From NCBI GenBank assembly GCA_023379845.1, contig JAMCPG010000034.1:1-64000 (forward strand): a DNA stretch of 64,000 nucleotides, given 5' to 3'. Made by a program: the position numbers and the translations under genes. Shown piece after piece: positions 43,449 to 52,808 of the stretch. The notes under the pieces were generated by a model. That model had not been told where the DNA came from. It worked only from the letters and a program-made list of their open reading frames with translations, and ran no database searches. Source of the stretch: Thermoplasmatota archaeon (GTDB lineage Archaea > Thermoplasmatota > Thermoplasmata > Thermoplasmatales > Thermoplasmataceae). Position 1 is the first letter of the stretch, and the number at the start of each line of letters is the position of its first letter.

Positions 43449-45458
43449 ATGGTCCACACACCTGTTAACTACAAAATTGCGTTAGTTGGGGAGAACGAGA
43501 AACCAGAAGATCCAAAGTTTTCTGCCAAGTACATGGATATGAGTGTAAATCCTTTTGATGATTTCTACTCCTTTTGCAATGGAACATGGGCCAGGGAGCA
43601 TCCTATTCCGGAGGACAAGGCGTTCTGGAGTGGTTCTGCTGAACTTTTTGAAAGGAACAGGTACATCCTTGTGAAAATACTCGAGAAGTGCGCGACCATG
43701 CCTCATGAGAACCAGGATCCTGTTCAGAAGATGCTGGGCGATTTTTATTATTCAGGTATAAATGAGGAGAATATTGAAAGCCTGAAGTTCAAGCCCATTG
43801 ATGAATATATGAAAAAAGTTGACAGTGCGAACAACAGGGAAGATTTGCTGAAGGTTGCCATGGATCTTCATTCGATAGGCATTCCATGCCTGTTTTCATG
43901 GGATTCGAGCACCGATGCCAAGAACAGTGAAGTTTACGCTATGTACCTGAAGCAGGGAGGAATTTCACTTCCAAATCGCGATTACTATTTCGATGATTCG
44001 TTCGATAAGCTGAGGAAAGATTACGTAAAGCACATTGCAAACATGTTCACTCTTTATGGTTTTTCCCATGACGCCGCGACTAAAGCGGCAGATGCGGTAT
44101 TCAAGCTCGAAACCAGGATGGCCGGGGTGAGCAGGCGCCCTGAGGAATTGAGGGATCCGGAGAAGAATTACAACAGGATATCGATGAACGAGATTGGAAA
44201 GAGGTTCCCAACCATTGATTTCAGGTCGTATTTTCAGCAGATCTCCCTGCCGAAGGTTGATTATGTAGTCGTTTCCCAACCCGAGTTCATGGACGGTCTT
44301 GGAAAGCTTCTGCATGAAAGTGGCGTTGATGAGTGGAAGACATACATGAAATGGAAAATCCTTCATTTTGCAGCACCATATCTGCATACTGCAGCACAGG
44401 ATGAGGATTTTGACTTTTTCGCCAGGAAGCTCTTTGGAAGAAAACAGAAGGAGAAGAGGTGGAAGAGAATGGTCTCAATTACAGATTCACATCTCGGAGA
44501 AGCCCTTGGGAAATTATACGTTGAACAGGAGTTTGGCGAAGAAGCAAAGAGAAGAATGAGCGACATGATTGAGGACCTGAGGGAAGTCTTTACAGAGAGG
44601 CTCAAAGGACTCGACTGGTTGAGCCCTGCCACTAAGGAAAAAGCCCTGGAGAAGTTTTCAAGGTTCAGGGCGAAGATTGGCTATCCTTCGAAGTTTATCG
44701 ATTATTCATCTATCAGGATAACAAGGGAAAACTTCTTTGAAAACATTACTGCGACCAATAATTTCGATTTCCGGAGGTACATTAAGAGGGTAAATTCTCC
44801 GGTGGACAGGGAGCTATGGGAGATGACGCCTCCGACCGTGAATGCCTATTTCTCGCCAACAGAAAACGAGATTGTGTTTCCAGCTGGGATCCTGCAGCCG
44901 CCGTTCTTTGACCCGATGCTGGATGATGCTGTAAATTATGGCGCTACGGGTGGAACAATTGCGCATGAAATTACACATGGCTTTGATGACGAAGGCAGGA
45001 AGTTCGATGCTGATGGAAACATCAGGGATTGGTGGACACAGGAAGATGAGAAGGCTTTTCTTGAAAGAGCAAGAGAGGTGTCTAAACTTTACGGATCACT
45101 GGAAGCTCTTCCTGGCCTCAAGGTAAATGGTGACTTAACGCTTGGGGAGAATATTGCGGATATTGGAGGCGTGAGCATTGCATTCGAGGCGCTTGAACGA
45201 AGGCTGAAGCGTAACCCGGAAATGAGAAAGGAAATTGATGGGTTTACTCCAGAACAGCGCTTCTTCATAGGATGGGGACAGAGCTGGAGAATGAATGTAA
45301 GGGATGAGGCATTGAGGTGGCAGGTTTCCAATGATCCGCATTCTCCAGACAATTTCAGGGCAGAAGTGCCTGCCTGGGTCCACGAAAAGTTCGATTCGAC
45401 CTTCGCGAGAATGAAGGGAAACCACTTGAAGCCCGTGCAGACCATAAAGATCTGGTAA
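43449..45458 (+). CDS. M13-family zinc metallopeptidase (neprilysin/PepO-like)
   Basis: A 669-residue protein. The zinc site is HEITH near residue 509 (GGTIAHEITHGFDDEG), with the third ligand in ENIADIGGV, and NAYFSPTENEIVFPAGILQPP precedes it as in all M13 peptidases. The N-terminus (VNPFDDFYSFCNGTWAREHP) matches the family start. No signal peptide or membrane anchor is visible, so this is probably a cytosolic oligopeptidase, unlike the membrane-bound animal enzymes. Monocistronic, divergent from the PoxB-like gene. Confidence 0.94.
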   Translation: MVHTPVNYKIALVGENEKPEDPKFSAKYMDMSVNPFDDFYSFCNGTWAREHPIPEDKAFWSGSAELFERNRYILVKILEKCATMPHENQDPVQKMLGDFYYSGINEENIESLKFKPIDEYMKKVDSANNREDLLKVAMDLHSIGIPCLFSWDSSTDAKNSEVYAMYLKQGGISLPNRDYYFDDSFDKLRKDYVKHIANMFTLYGFSHDAATKAADAVFKLETRMAGVSRRPEELRDPEKNYNRISMNEIGKRFPTIDFRSYFQQISLPKVDYVVVSQPEFMDGLGKLLHESGVDEWKTYMKWKILHFAAPYLHTAAQDEDFDFFARKLFGRKQKEKRWKRMVSITDSHLGEALGKLYVEQEFGEEAKRRMSDMIEDLREVFTERLKGLDWLSPATKEKALEKFSRFRAKIGYPSKFIDYSSIRITRENFFENITATNNFDFRRYIKRVNSPVDRELWEMTPPTVNAYFSPTENEIVFPAGILQPPFFDPMLDDAVNYGATGGTIAHEITHGFDDEGRKFDADGNIRDWWTQEDEKAFLERAREVSKLYGSLEALPGLKVNGDLTLGENIADIGGVSIAFEALERRLKRNPEMRKEIDGFTPEQRFFIGWGQSWRMNVRDEALRWQVSNDPHSPDNFRAEVPAWVHEKFDSTFARMKGNHLKPVQTIKIW

Positions 45459-45476
45459 CTCTTCGAAATAACGTTA

Positions 45477-46415
45477 TCAGTGAATTGTGATCAGTTCAAG
45501 CCGGGTGGGTTCAGCTGTCCGGATGACAACGTCTCCTCTCGGCTCTATTATTGATCCTTCCCTGAACCTCCTGTTTTCCGGAAGTATCATGCCAGATCCA
45601 GAGTTAAACCTGACCACGGATTGCCCGGGTATATGGATGGTTGGCTCTTCCTCTGCGCGGATGAAGTAGTCTGTTATTGTACTCTTCTTGTCGGTCATAA
45701 CAGTCTTATAGTAACCCCAGGGAGAATCTTCCCTGTTCGAGTATTCCTCCCTTATTGCCTCAAGATCCTTTTCGCTGTCTATTCCCATCCAGAATGCGTC
45801 CTCCATATAGGCGCCTATGTTTTTAGTTGAAGCAAGCCGGGGAAAAACGGTTGTCTCAAGTTCCTTTTCGGGATAACTCTCGAAGAAGTAGTCGAAAATT
45901 TCCTTCTTGAAGATATAAATTCCTGCGTTCATGTATGCGTTGATGAATGGTTTTTCCTTGAACCTGGTTACTGTATCACCAAATATTTCCAGGATGCCAT
46001 AAGGGCTTCTCATCTTAACTGCAAAAATAACGGCTCCGTATGAGGAGTTTGCCGCAAATTTGACCATCGCCTTGAAGTTCATATCGGTTACCGTATCGCC
46101 GTTCCTGAGCATGATGTCCTGGTCTTTTCTGTGCTCAAGGAGGTTTCTCATAGAATACAAGGTGCCCAGAGGCTTCTCCTCCCTGAAATATGTAATCTTC
46201 AAGTCTTTATATTTTGGAGTTAGATACTCCTCGATCTTCTCTCCCAGGTGACCGGAGAGAATGTAAAGTTCAGTTATTCCAATAGATCTGAAATCGCTGA
46301 TCTGCCTGTCAAGTATAGTGAAGTTTTCCTTGATCTGGATCATGGACTTTGGTATGTCGTTTGTTATTGGCTTTAAACGTTTACCGTAACCACCTGCAAG
46401 AATTGCACCTATCAT
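45477..46415 (-). CDS. Sugar-phosphate nucleotidyltransferase
   Basis: A 312-residue protein. Residues 1-230 form a nucleotidyltransferase domain (AILAGGYGKRLKPITNDIPKSM, metal-binding LRNGDTVTD, FKEKPFINAYMNAGIYIF). The C-terminal 70 residues are rich in beta strand and may form a short cap. It makes an NDP-sugar from NTP and sugar 1-phosphate, for glycans or lipids. It is similar to glucose- or mannose-1-phosphate transferases, but the sugar cannot be read from the sequence. The DTVTD segment (instead of GDxxxD) is slightly unusual. Convergent with the M13 gene. Confidence 0.85.
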   Translation of the reverse strand: MIGAILAGGYGKRLKPITNDIPKSMIQIKENFTILDRQISDFRSIGITELYILSGHLGEKIEEYLTPKYKDLKITYFREEKPLGTLYSMRNLLEHRKDQDIMLRNGDTVTDMNFKAMVKFAANSSYGAVIFAVKMRSPYGILEIFGDTVTRFKEKPFINAYMNAGIYIFKKEIFDYFFESYPEKELETTVFPRLASTKNIGAYMEDAFWMGIDSEKDLEAIREEYSNREDSPWGYYKTVMTDKKSTITDYFIRAEEEPTIHIPGQSVVRFNSGSGMILPENRRFREGSIIEPRGDVVIRTAEPTRLELITIH

Positions 46416-46469
46416 ATCTGGTAATAGTGAGTTGGTTTAAATTTTTAACAGCATCTTTGTTGAGTGGGT

Positions 46470-47915
46470 TCAGATTCTTCGATTGCCGTTGGCAAGGTAT
46501 GCAAGAAGAACTGGAAACACGGCCCAGACTAATCCAATAAGTATCACAAATGACAATGGGAAATACAGGTCAGATGGAATGTAGTTTGGCTGAAAGTATG
46601 ATGTTATTCCAGGTGAGATAGAGTTCGCAAACAGGTCAAGAAAGTTAGTGGGGCTCAATAGATAAATGAACTGAATGTAAGCGGGCAGGCTCGATGGAGT
46701 GTTTCCATAGGCTGAAAGTATCTCGCTTCCGCCGAACAGAGAGCCAAATGCAAATAGTACAAACAGGGAAATTGTGAAATAGAAACCGTATCTGCGGAAA
46801 CGAGAAAATAAAACCGAAAAGCCCATAATTGACATCATGGCGATAAGCACCCCAAAGATCACTGATTCTATCAATACGACCGGGAGGCCTCGACCTGCCA
46901 ATAAATAGAAGCTTATGTCATCAAATGCCACGATTCCCAGCAACGTCAGCACCATGACAATTGCACTGCTGGTGAACCTGTCAAGCATCAACTTTCTCTT
47001 TGAGATAGGCTGTGAAAGAACAAGGTCCAGGGTTCCGTTTGCCAGCTCCCGGGAATACATCATTTCGATAACAATAATGGCAGTCACGGTAATTAGAAAA
47101 CCCGTAACTGCCCAGATTTCGCCCATAAAACTGATTGTGTTCGCCAGATCGGGCGGTGGCGCATAAACCGATCCGCTAAATGTATAATATGTTGAGTTAT
47201 TTGAATTGCCGCCAATATACAAAAAGAACAATTTATCGGGATCTGAAGGTCCGCCATAGACTCCGTTGACAGTGAGAAGATGAAAATGGGAGTACGTTCC
47301 CACAAGAGTCAGGTTTACCGGTTCGGGTGAAAATGAGCTTGGTGTTATGTTTTTGCTGTACAATGTGACAGGAGGTGCAGACGTGCCGTTTGGGCCAAAA
47401 TATGCAATGAATGGTATTGAATGATATGGATTCGATGCATTTATAACAAGCTGTGGAACAATTGAATAGCTGTTGTTTCTGACTGCGATGTTTCTTAGAT
47501 TGCCCTGACCGGTGAAAGAGAAGTCCTTTGACAGTACCTGAATATTTAAGATCACGCCACTTAATTGTGAGTAATTTCCAAGAGTAAGATTCGCGTATCC
47601 TTCATCATTGCTGACAAGATCTGGAAAAGTCATGTTCTGCGGAACGGTGGGCGACCCAATCTTGCCGAATACCGTTATGTTTATTTCAATACCCCTAAGA
47701 GGCTGTCCCATGCAGTTCATTGAATAGGTTGATAAATTTACGGTACCATTGTCGTCATAAATCCCGGACAGGACGTAATTCTGCTCGTTTAGTGGCACTC
47801 GAGCGGATGTGTAAATAACCAGAAATGAAGTTATCAGGATGAATGCAACCAGGAATATGAAGGTGGGTTGCTTGACTATCCTCTTAAGATAATAAGAGAG
47901 CCCCTTTATTATCAT
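46470..47915 (-). CDS. ABC-2 type transporter permease with large extracytoplasmic domain
   Basis: A 481-residue membrane protein. One N-terminal helix (about residues 18-37) is followed by an extracytoplasmic domain of some 220 residues, and then five or more helices of the ABC-2 permease type, with EMMYSRELANGTLDLVLSQPISKRKLMLDR as the coupling segment. It works with the ATPase encoded just upstream, which it overlaps by four bases (ATGA). The exported substrate is unknown. The domain order resembles NosY/CcmB-like and other exporters with sensor loops. Confidence 0.85.
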   Translation of the reverse strand: MIIKGLSYYLKRIVKQPTFIFLVAFILITSFLVIYTSARVPLNEQNYVLSGIYDDNGTVNLSTYSMNCMGQPLRGIEINITVFGKIGSPTVPQNMTFPDLVSNDEGYANLTLGNYSQLSGVILNIQVLSKDFSFTGQGNLRNIAVRNNSYSIVPQLVINASNPYHSIPFIAYFGPNGTSAPPVTLYSKNITPSSFSPEPVNLTLVGTYSHFHLLTVNGVYGGPSDPDKLFFLYIGGNSNNSTYYTFSGSVYAPPPDLANTISFMGEIWAVTGFLITVTAIIVIEMMYSRELANGTLDLVLSQPISKRKLMLDRFTSSAIVMVLTLLGIVAFDDISFYLLAGRGLPVVLIESVIFGVLIAMMSIMGFSVLFSRFRRYGFYFTISLFVLFAFGSLFGGSEILSAYGNTPSSLPAYIQFIYLLSPTNFLDLFANSISPGITSYFQPNYIPSDLYFPLSFVILIGLVWAVFPVLLAYLANGNRRI

Positions 47916-48817
47916 TCGTGAGCACCAGTCTTCTGTGCAAAGTATTCCCCAAGGATATTATCTGTCGAAACAAACTCTGCAACCAGGTATCCCGCCCTGA
48001 CCAATTCTGCGTTTATCGTTGAGGGATCCAGCTTGACGCCTGAAACGGTTATCTGATCCTGTCCTATTGAGACTGTTCCATATGCCTTGAGACGCTCCAG
48101 TAGTTTTTCATCCGGGTTTGATACCCTCAACCTGATAGTGGATTGACCCTGGGAGAGCAAGTCCGCTAAAGTAACCGGTTCAGTCGTCTCTCCGTTGATG
48201 ATAAGAATGACCCGATTTGCTATTGACTGGAGCTCGCTTAGCACATGAGAACTAAGAAGGATCCCATGCCCGGATGATCTCAGCTCGGATATCTTGTCCT
48301 TCATGAATTTTATACCTTCTGGATCAAGGCCGTTGAACATTTCGTCGAAGAGGTAATACTTGGGATTCCCAAGCATTGCAACCGCAATTGACAGGCGTTT
48401 TCTCATGCCCATGGATAATCTTGTTACCTTCAACCTCTCCGCTCCAGAAAGGCCGACCGTCAGGAGAACGTAATGAGCGGTCCTTTCAATATCAACTCGA
48501 TCTATTCCCCGGAGTGAGGCGAAGTACTTGACCAGCTCAAAGATTGAGCTTTCTGTTTCGAAGAGCGGGTTTTCCTGAACCCATGCTATCTTTTCTGAAA
48601 CAAATTCTTTGGCGCTTGCAGGGTCGATTCCATCCACAAGAATCTTTCCAGAATGGGGTGACATAATGCCTGCCAGTGTTTTGATGGTCGTGGTTTTTCC
48701 CGAACCATTCAGGCCGGCGAGGCCGAGAACTTCACCTTCCTTAATGCTAAGAGTAAGATCTCTAAGAACCAGCTTTTTGCCGTATCCAACAGAAACATGA
48801 AGAGCTTCTAGGCTAAT
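47912..48817 (-). CDS. ABC transporter ATP-binding protein, apparent ATT start
   Basis: The conserved protein is 301 residues if begun at ATT 48817. Walker A (GLNGSGKTT, residues 35-43) and the N-terminal strand (SLEALHVSVGYGKKLVLRDL) lie upstream of the first ATG (48664), which would remove the P-loop. No ATG, GTG or TTG is in frame between a stop just before and 48664. SD AAGGTG (48825-48830) lies seven bases before ATT. The signature LSMGMRKRLSIAVAML, Walker B YYLFDEMFNGLD and the His-switch LLSSHVLSEL are normal. It powers the permease encoded next. It follows the HCDH/ECH gene by 23 bases. Confidence 0.87.
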   Translation of the reverse strand: MSLEALHVSVGYGKKLVLRDLTLSIKEGEVLGLAGLNGSGKTTTIKTLAGIMSPHSGKILVDGIDPASAKEFVSEKIAWVQENPLFETESSIFELVKYFASLRGIDRVDIERTAHYVLLTVGLSGAERLKVTRLSMGMRKRLSIAVAMLGNPKYYLFDEMFNGLDPEGIKFMKDKISELRSSGHGILLSSHVLSELQSIANRVILIINGETTEPVTLADLLSQGQSTIRLRVSNPDEKLLERLKAYGTVSIGQDQITVSGVKLDPSTINAELVRAGYLVAEFVSTDNILGEYFAQKTGAHE

Positions 48818-48840
48818 ATATTGACACCTTCAGAAAAAGA

Positions 48841-50829
48841 TTACCTGCCCTTGAATTCAGGCTCCCTTTTCTGCATGAAAGATGAAATTCCCTCTTTTAA
48901 GTCTTCGGTTCCATAGACAAGTCCCATTGAAATTGCTTCCATTGTTAAACCGTCGTCGAGAGATGTTTCAGACCCTTTGTTGACCAGAAGTTTCGCAAGA
49001 TAGGCTGCCCCCGGGGCGACTTTCCTGGAAAGATCATGGGCAAATTTCTGCACGTCCTCATCTATTGTCTCTGCCCCAAATGTCCGGGTCACAATTCCCA
49101 TGTCAAAGGCCTCCTTGCCGGTTATCCTTTCAGCCGTAAGGATGAGATAGGATGCTCGTGAAGAACCAATGAGTTTTGCAAGACGCTGGGTTCCTCCCCA
49201 TCCCGGCACTAGACCTCTCTGTAACTCAGGGAACCCTATCTTTGCTTCCTGTGACGAGACACGAATGTCGCATGCAAGTGAAAGCTCGAACCCGCCTCCA
49301 AGCGCATACCCCTTTATTTCTGCTATCGTTATTTTATTCATTTCTGACAATAGGCGGAAAATGGATTGCCCACGCCTTGACGCCTGCATGAAATCTATGC
49401 CGCCTGAGAAAAACTGAGAAAGTTCGGCTCCCGCTGAAAATACTGTACCCTTTCCTGTTACAACGACAACGTTGACTTCCTTGTCTTCCCTTACCTCGAG
49501 AAGTCTTTTCTCCAGTCCATCCAATACAGCCGAGTTCAGGAGATTTAACCTGCCATTGTTAAGATAAACTGTTGCGACCCTGTCCTTCTTAACCATTAAC
49601 ACAGGTTCGTCGATCTGCGCCTCTGCCGTGGTAGATGGGGGCTTCTCTTCTTTCCTGATGCCTGTATTTCCTGAAATTACCTCTTTCAGTTTTCCTTCGG
49701 CAATTGATCTGGCCGGTGCAAAAACGGAAGACTCAAACTTGGAGCCAAGGTCTTCAAGCTTCTTCTTTATTTCTGCGTTGGTCAATCCCTGTGCAACAGA
49801 TATAGGGCCAAAAGGCCTGTTCATACCCAGGCGCACTCCAGTCTCTATGTCATCAGGTGAAGCAACGCCCTCTTCAATAAGCTTTACTGCCTCGTTGAGT
49901 TCGATCGCGAGAACGTCCATGAGCTCGACCTTGCTTGACGGCTCCCCAGAAGGGATCTGGGCCTTTCCGTTTTCCCAGGTATAGAAGCCATGACCAGTCT
50001 TCTTTCCGAGCTTGTTCTGTTCCATCATCTGCTTGAAAACCGAGCATTTTCCGTATTCTGGAGATAGTTCCTTTGCATAGTACTCAAGAGAGTGAACGAC
50101 CGTGTCTATACCGACATAATCCATTAACTCGTATGGGCCCATCGGCAGACCCTGCGATTTGGCAAAAAGGTCGATGGAGGCTGGCGTATCTATCTTCCGA
50201 TCCAGCAGAAGGCAGAAGAAGAGGCTTTCCGGCGCATTGATCCTGTTCACCACGAAGCCGGGAGAATCTTTAACCACACGGATAGGGGTCTTTCCTATCT
50301 TGCGGGATAGATCATAGACTGCCTCGAAGGTCCGGTCATCGGTTTTTTCACCCTTCACAACCTCGACAAGCTTGAGCACGACAGGCGGATTGAAGAAGTG
50401 CATCCCAACGATTCTTTGAGGCCTTAGGCTCCCATTCTGCAGTTCAGTTATCCTGAAGTTGGATGTGTTTGATGCTATAATTGCCTCTGGTGAGCATGAT
50501 GATTCGACCTCCATAATCACGTTTCGCTTTATATCAAGCACCTCGGGAACCGCTTCAACTATAAGGTCGGCCTTGGTAACTGAGTTCTTTATATCTGTCG
50601 AAAATGAAAGTCTTGCAAGTGTATCGTTCATAGCCGACTCGTTTATCTTTCCGCTATCCTTCATTTTTGAAAGGCTCGCTTGAACGTTCTGCCTTGCCCG
50701 ATCAAGGAAGTCCTGGGAAACGTCGTTGACCACGACGTTCAGGCCTGAGAGCGCAAGAACCTCAGCTATGCCGTGACCCATTATTCCTGCACCTATTACG
50801 GTGGCATTTTTGATTTCCAGGAATATCAC
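48841..50829 (-). CDS. Fused 3-hydroxyacyl-CoA dehydrogenase/enoyl-CoA hydratase
   Basis: A 662-residue protein. Residues 1-380 are a 3-hydroxyacyl-CoA dehydrogenase (ATVIGAGIMGHGIAEV dinucleotide site, VGMHFFNPPVVLKLVEVVKG, PGFVVNRIN), and residues 405-662 an enoyl-CoA hydratase (VFSAGAELSQFFSGG, GYALGGGFELSLACDI, GLVPGWGGTQRL). The order is the reverse of bacterial FadB and typical of archaeal fusions. It carries out two steps of beta-oxidation or its reversal. It overlaps the SCP2 gene by four bases and is followed by an ABC exporter. Confidence 0.94.
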   Translation of the reverse strand: MIFLEIKNATVIGAGIMGHGIAEVLALSGLNVVVNDVSQDFLDRARQNVQASLSKMKDSGKINESAMNDTLARLSFSTDIKNSVTKADLIVEAVPEVLDIKRNVIMEVESSCSPEAIIASNTSNFRITELQNGSLRPQRIVGMHFFNPPVVLKLVEVVKGEKTDDRTFEAVYDLSRKIGKTPIRVVKDSPGFVVNRINAPESLFFCLLLDRKIDTPASIDLFAKSQGLPMGPYELMDYVGIDTVVHSLEYYAKELSPEYGKCSVFKQMMEQNKLGKKTGHGFYTWENGKAQIPSGEPSSKVELMDVLAIELNEAVKLIEEGVASPDDIETGVRLGMNRPFGPISVAQGLTNAEIKKKLEDLGSKFESSVFAPARSIAEGKLKEVISGNTGIRKEEKPPSTTAEAQIDEPVLMVKKDRVATVYLNNGRLNLLNSAVLDGLEKRLLEVREDKEVNVVVVTGKGTVFSAGAELSQFFSGGIDFMQASRRGQSIFRLLSEMNKITIAEIKGYALGGGFELSLACDIRVSSQEAKIGFPELQRGLVPGWGGTQRLAKLIGSSRASYLILTAERITGKEAFDMGIVTRTFGAETIDEDVQKFAHDLSRKVAPGAAYLAKLLVNKGSETSLDDGLTMEAISMGLVYGTEDLKEGISSFMQKREPEFKGR

Positions 50830-51161
50830 TTCCCGGCTTTCTTCATGAGGTCCGTTAGCTTCTGGGCACCGAATATATCACCTGATACCTTCAGCTTACC
50901 TGACATGAATGACTGAATGGGATCAACCTTGCCGAGGAAAAGGTCGGACAGCAGGGCGTCCGTTGCCGATATTGTAGCCGCTGCTGACTTGGAATCACCA
51001 TCTATTACCCTTAAAGCGCCATTGCCTACGCTGACGTAATAATGCGTTGAATCGGTTGGGTTGATCTGGTACTGTTTTTCACTCCCGGTTATGTTCTTCA
51101 TTATCTCTGGGATCGCAGAAGCTTTTCCGGCAAGTTCCTTAAGTATATCCTTTGACGACAT
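50826..51161 (-). CDS. SCP2 sterol-carrier-domain protein
   Basis: A 111-residue SCP2-fold protein (YYVSVGNGALRVIDGDSKSAAATISATDALLSDLFLGKVDPIQSFMSGKLKVSGD). This domain binds acyl chains and acyl-CoA, and probably presents lipids to enzymes. It overlaps the hydroxyacyl-CoA dehydrogenase/hydratase gene, which agrees with a role in acyl-CoA handling. Length is normal for the minimal domain. Confidence 0.9.
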   Translation of the reverse strand: MSSKDILKELAGKASAIPEIMKNITGSEKQYQINPTDSTHYYVSVGNGALRVIDGDSKSAAATISATDALLSDLFLGKVDPIQSFMSGKLKVSGDIFGAQKLTDLMKKAGK

Positions 51162-51216
51162 GATTGAACATCGCCTAAAGGATAATATTAGTTTCGCCGG
51201 ATATTATAGGGATACC

Positions 51217-51885
51217 TTAAGCCTGTTCCGAATGATTGTATGCTTCCAGAACAAACTGGGCGAACTCTTCGTCTGATCTGGCACCGACAAACTGAACGTC
51301 ACCGTTAATCACGATGTGCGGAACAGATGATACACCAAACTCGCTTGCATCGGATGAAAACTCCCCTGCCTCAATCATTTCACCAGATATGTTGCTGTTG
51401 GCAAGAGCAAACTTATGGGCCGTTCCAACTGCTCTGGGGCAATATGGGCAGCTTGTGGTGACGAATACTTTGATGCTAACAGGCTTGTCGATCTTTGATA
51501 TTATATCCATTGCCTTGGCTGAAATCTTCGCTTCGTTGGTGGATACCATCTTTATGTCTTCTATAACTGAGCCGAATTCGTATCCCGATGGTATGCCATA
51601 GTACTTAATGCGGCCATTTGTCTCTCCATGCTTTGTTACCACGACAGCAGGGTACTTTGAAACCCCATATTTCTTAGACTCCTCAGGTTCTTTCTCAAAG
51701 ATGAATTTTTTGACATTTATCTTATCGGATGTCTCGGAGAGTTCATCGCATATCTGAACTACCTCTTTGCAGTACCTGCAGTCCTCGTTTTCCGACGAGA
51801 ATACAACAAGATCAACATCGTCGTGCAAATATTTCTTGAATTCCGTTTGGAGGAACTGTTTATCTTCTTCTTTTATCAATGGCAT
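51217..51885 (-). CDS. Protein disulfide oxidoreductase with two thioredoxin folds
   Basis: A 222-residue protein with two active sites, CRYC (Cys36, Cys39) and CPYC (Cys146, Cys149), each in a thioredoxin/glutaredoxin fold, followed by a cis-Pro (KYPA and SVPH). This is the archaeal PDO family, which exchanges disulfides in cytosolic proteins of hyperthermophiles and acidophiles. The frame is open 35 codons upstream to ATG 51990, but the family starts like MPLIKEEDKQF, and the region upstream must also hold the promoter of the divergent AlaX gene. Confidence 0.88.
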   Translation of the reverse strand: MPLIKEEDKQFLQTEFKKYLHDDVDLVVFSSENEDCRYCKEVVQICDELSETSDKINVKKFIFEKEPEESKKYGVSKYPAVVVTKHGETNGRIKYYGIPSGYEFGSVIEDIKMVSTNEAKISAKAMDIISKIDKPVSIKVFVTTSCPYCPRAVGTAHKFALANSNISGEMIEAGEFSSDASEFGVSSVPHIVINGDVQFVGARSDEEFAQFVLEAYNHSEQA

Positions 51886-52011
51886 GAATATCGATGCAAT
51901 ATTTATCGATGGCATAATAATTTTGCTCATCAGATCTGTACATGCATAATCGCCAAGAACAAGAAGCGATGGCTTATTATTATTGGCCATAATGTCGTTT
52001 TCTGATACACA

Positions 52012-52734
52012 ATGACCGAAAAACTTTATCTTCAGAATTCATACATCAAAGAGACCAGGTCTAAGCTTGTTTCCAGCACTGGCAACTACCTGGAATTCGA
52101 CAAAACAATATTTTATCCAACCGGGGGAGGCCAACCATGTGACACCGGAATCATAAGAGCAAACGGTGGGACGTTCAAGGTTGTTGAGGTAACCAAGCAG
52201 GGTGATTCAGTCCTTCATAAGATTGAGGGTGAACTTACCAGATCTGCTACTGATATTATCCAGGAGATAGACTGGAACAGGCGATATTCTCATATGCGCT
52301 ATCATACCGCCATACACATTATCGATGCCGTGGTTCATCACTCTTCAGGAAAATACGGAATGATTACCGGTTCCCAGATCTATCAGGACCGTGCAAGGGT
52401 AGATTTCGATTTTCCGGATTTTTCAAAGGAACTTGCGGAGCGGATCATCGGGGAATCGAATAGGATAATTGCCGAGAAACACCCGATCCAGATTAAGGAG
52501 TTGACAAGCGAGGAGGCACTTTCGATACCAGATCTTGCAAGGACGGAACCAGGAAGGGAGCTCATAAAGAAGTTGGGAGTCGTAAGGGTGATAGAGATAA
52601 AAGGGGTGGATGCGCAAGCAGATGGCGGAACTCATGTCAACAATACGGCGGAGGTTCGGAATATCCAGCTTTCCAGTATTGAAAGCAAGGGCAGGAGAAA
52701 TAAAAGGATGAATATTGTGCTTGCTGAACAGTAG
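52012..52734 (+). CDS. alaX: Alanyl-tRNA editing protein AlaX
   Basis: A 240-residue free-standing editing domain that hydrolyses Ser- or Gly-tRNA(Ala). The zinc motif is HTAIH (His98, His102) and the C-terminal motif GGTHV with His208; the position where many members have Cys is Asp204. The N-terminal PTGGGQP motif marks the AlaX-M type with the extra beta-barrel domain. A second, degraded copy lies at 19.2 kb. The ATG at 52012 fits the family start. Confidence 0.92.
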   Translation: MTEKLYLQNSYIKETRSKLVSSTGNYLEFDKTIFYPTGGGQPCDTGIIRANGGTFKVVEVTKQGDSVLHKIEGELTRSATDIIQEIDWNRRYSHMRYHTAIHIIDAVVHHSSGKYGMITGSQIYQDRARVDFDFPDFSKELAERIIGESNRIIAEKHPIQIKELTSEEALSIPDLARTEPGRELIKKLGVVRVIEIKGVDAQADGGTHVNNTAEVRNIQLSSIESKGRRNKRMNIVLAEQ

Positions 52735-52808
52735 GCAAAGCTCTCGCTTTCTTGTTACAGAAAGGAACCATACAAAACAATATTAGATTCATTTAACTCA
52801 TAGAAATT

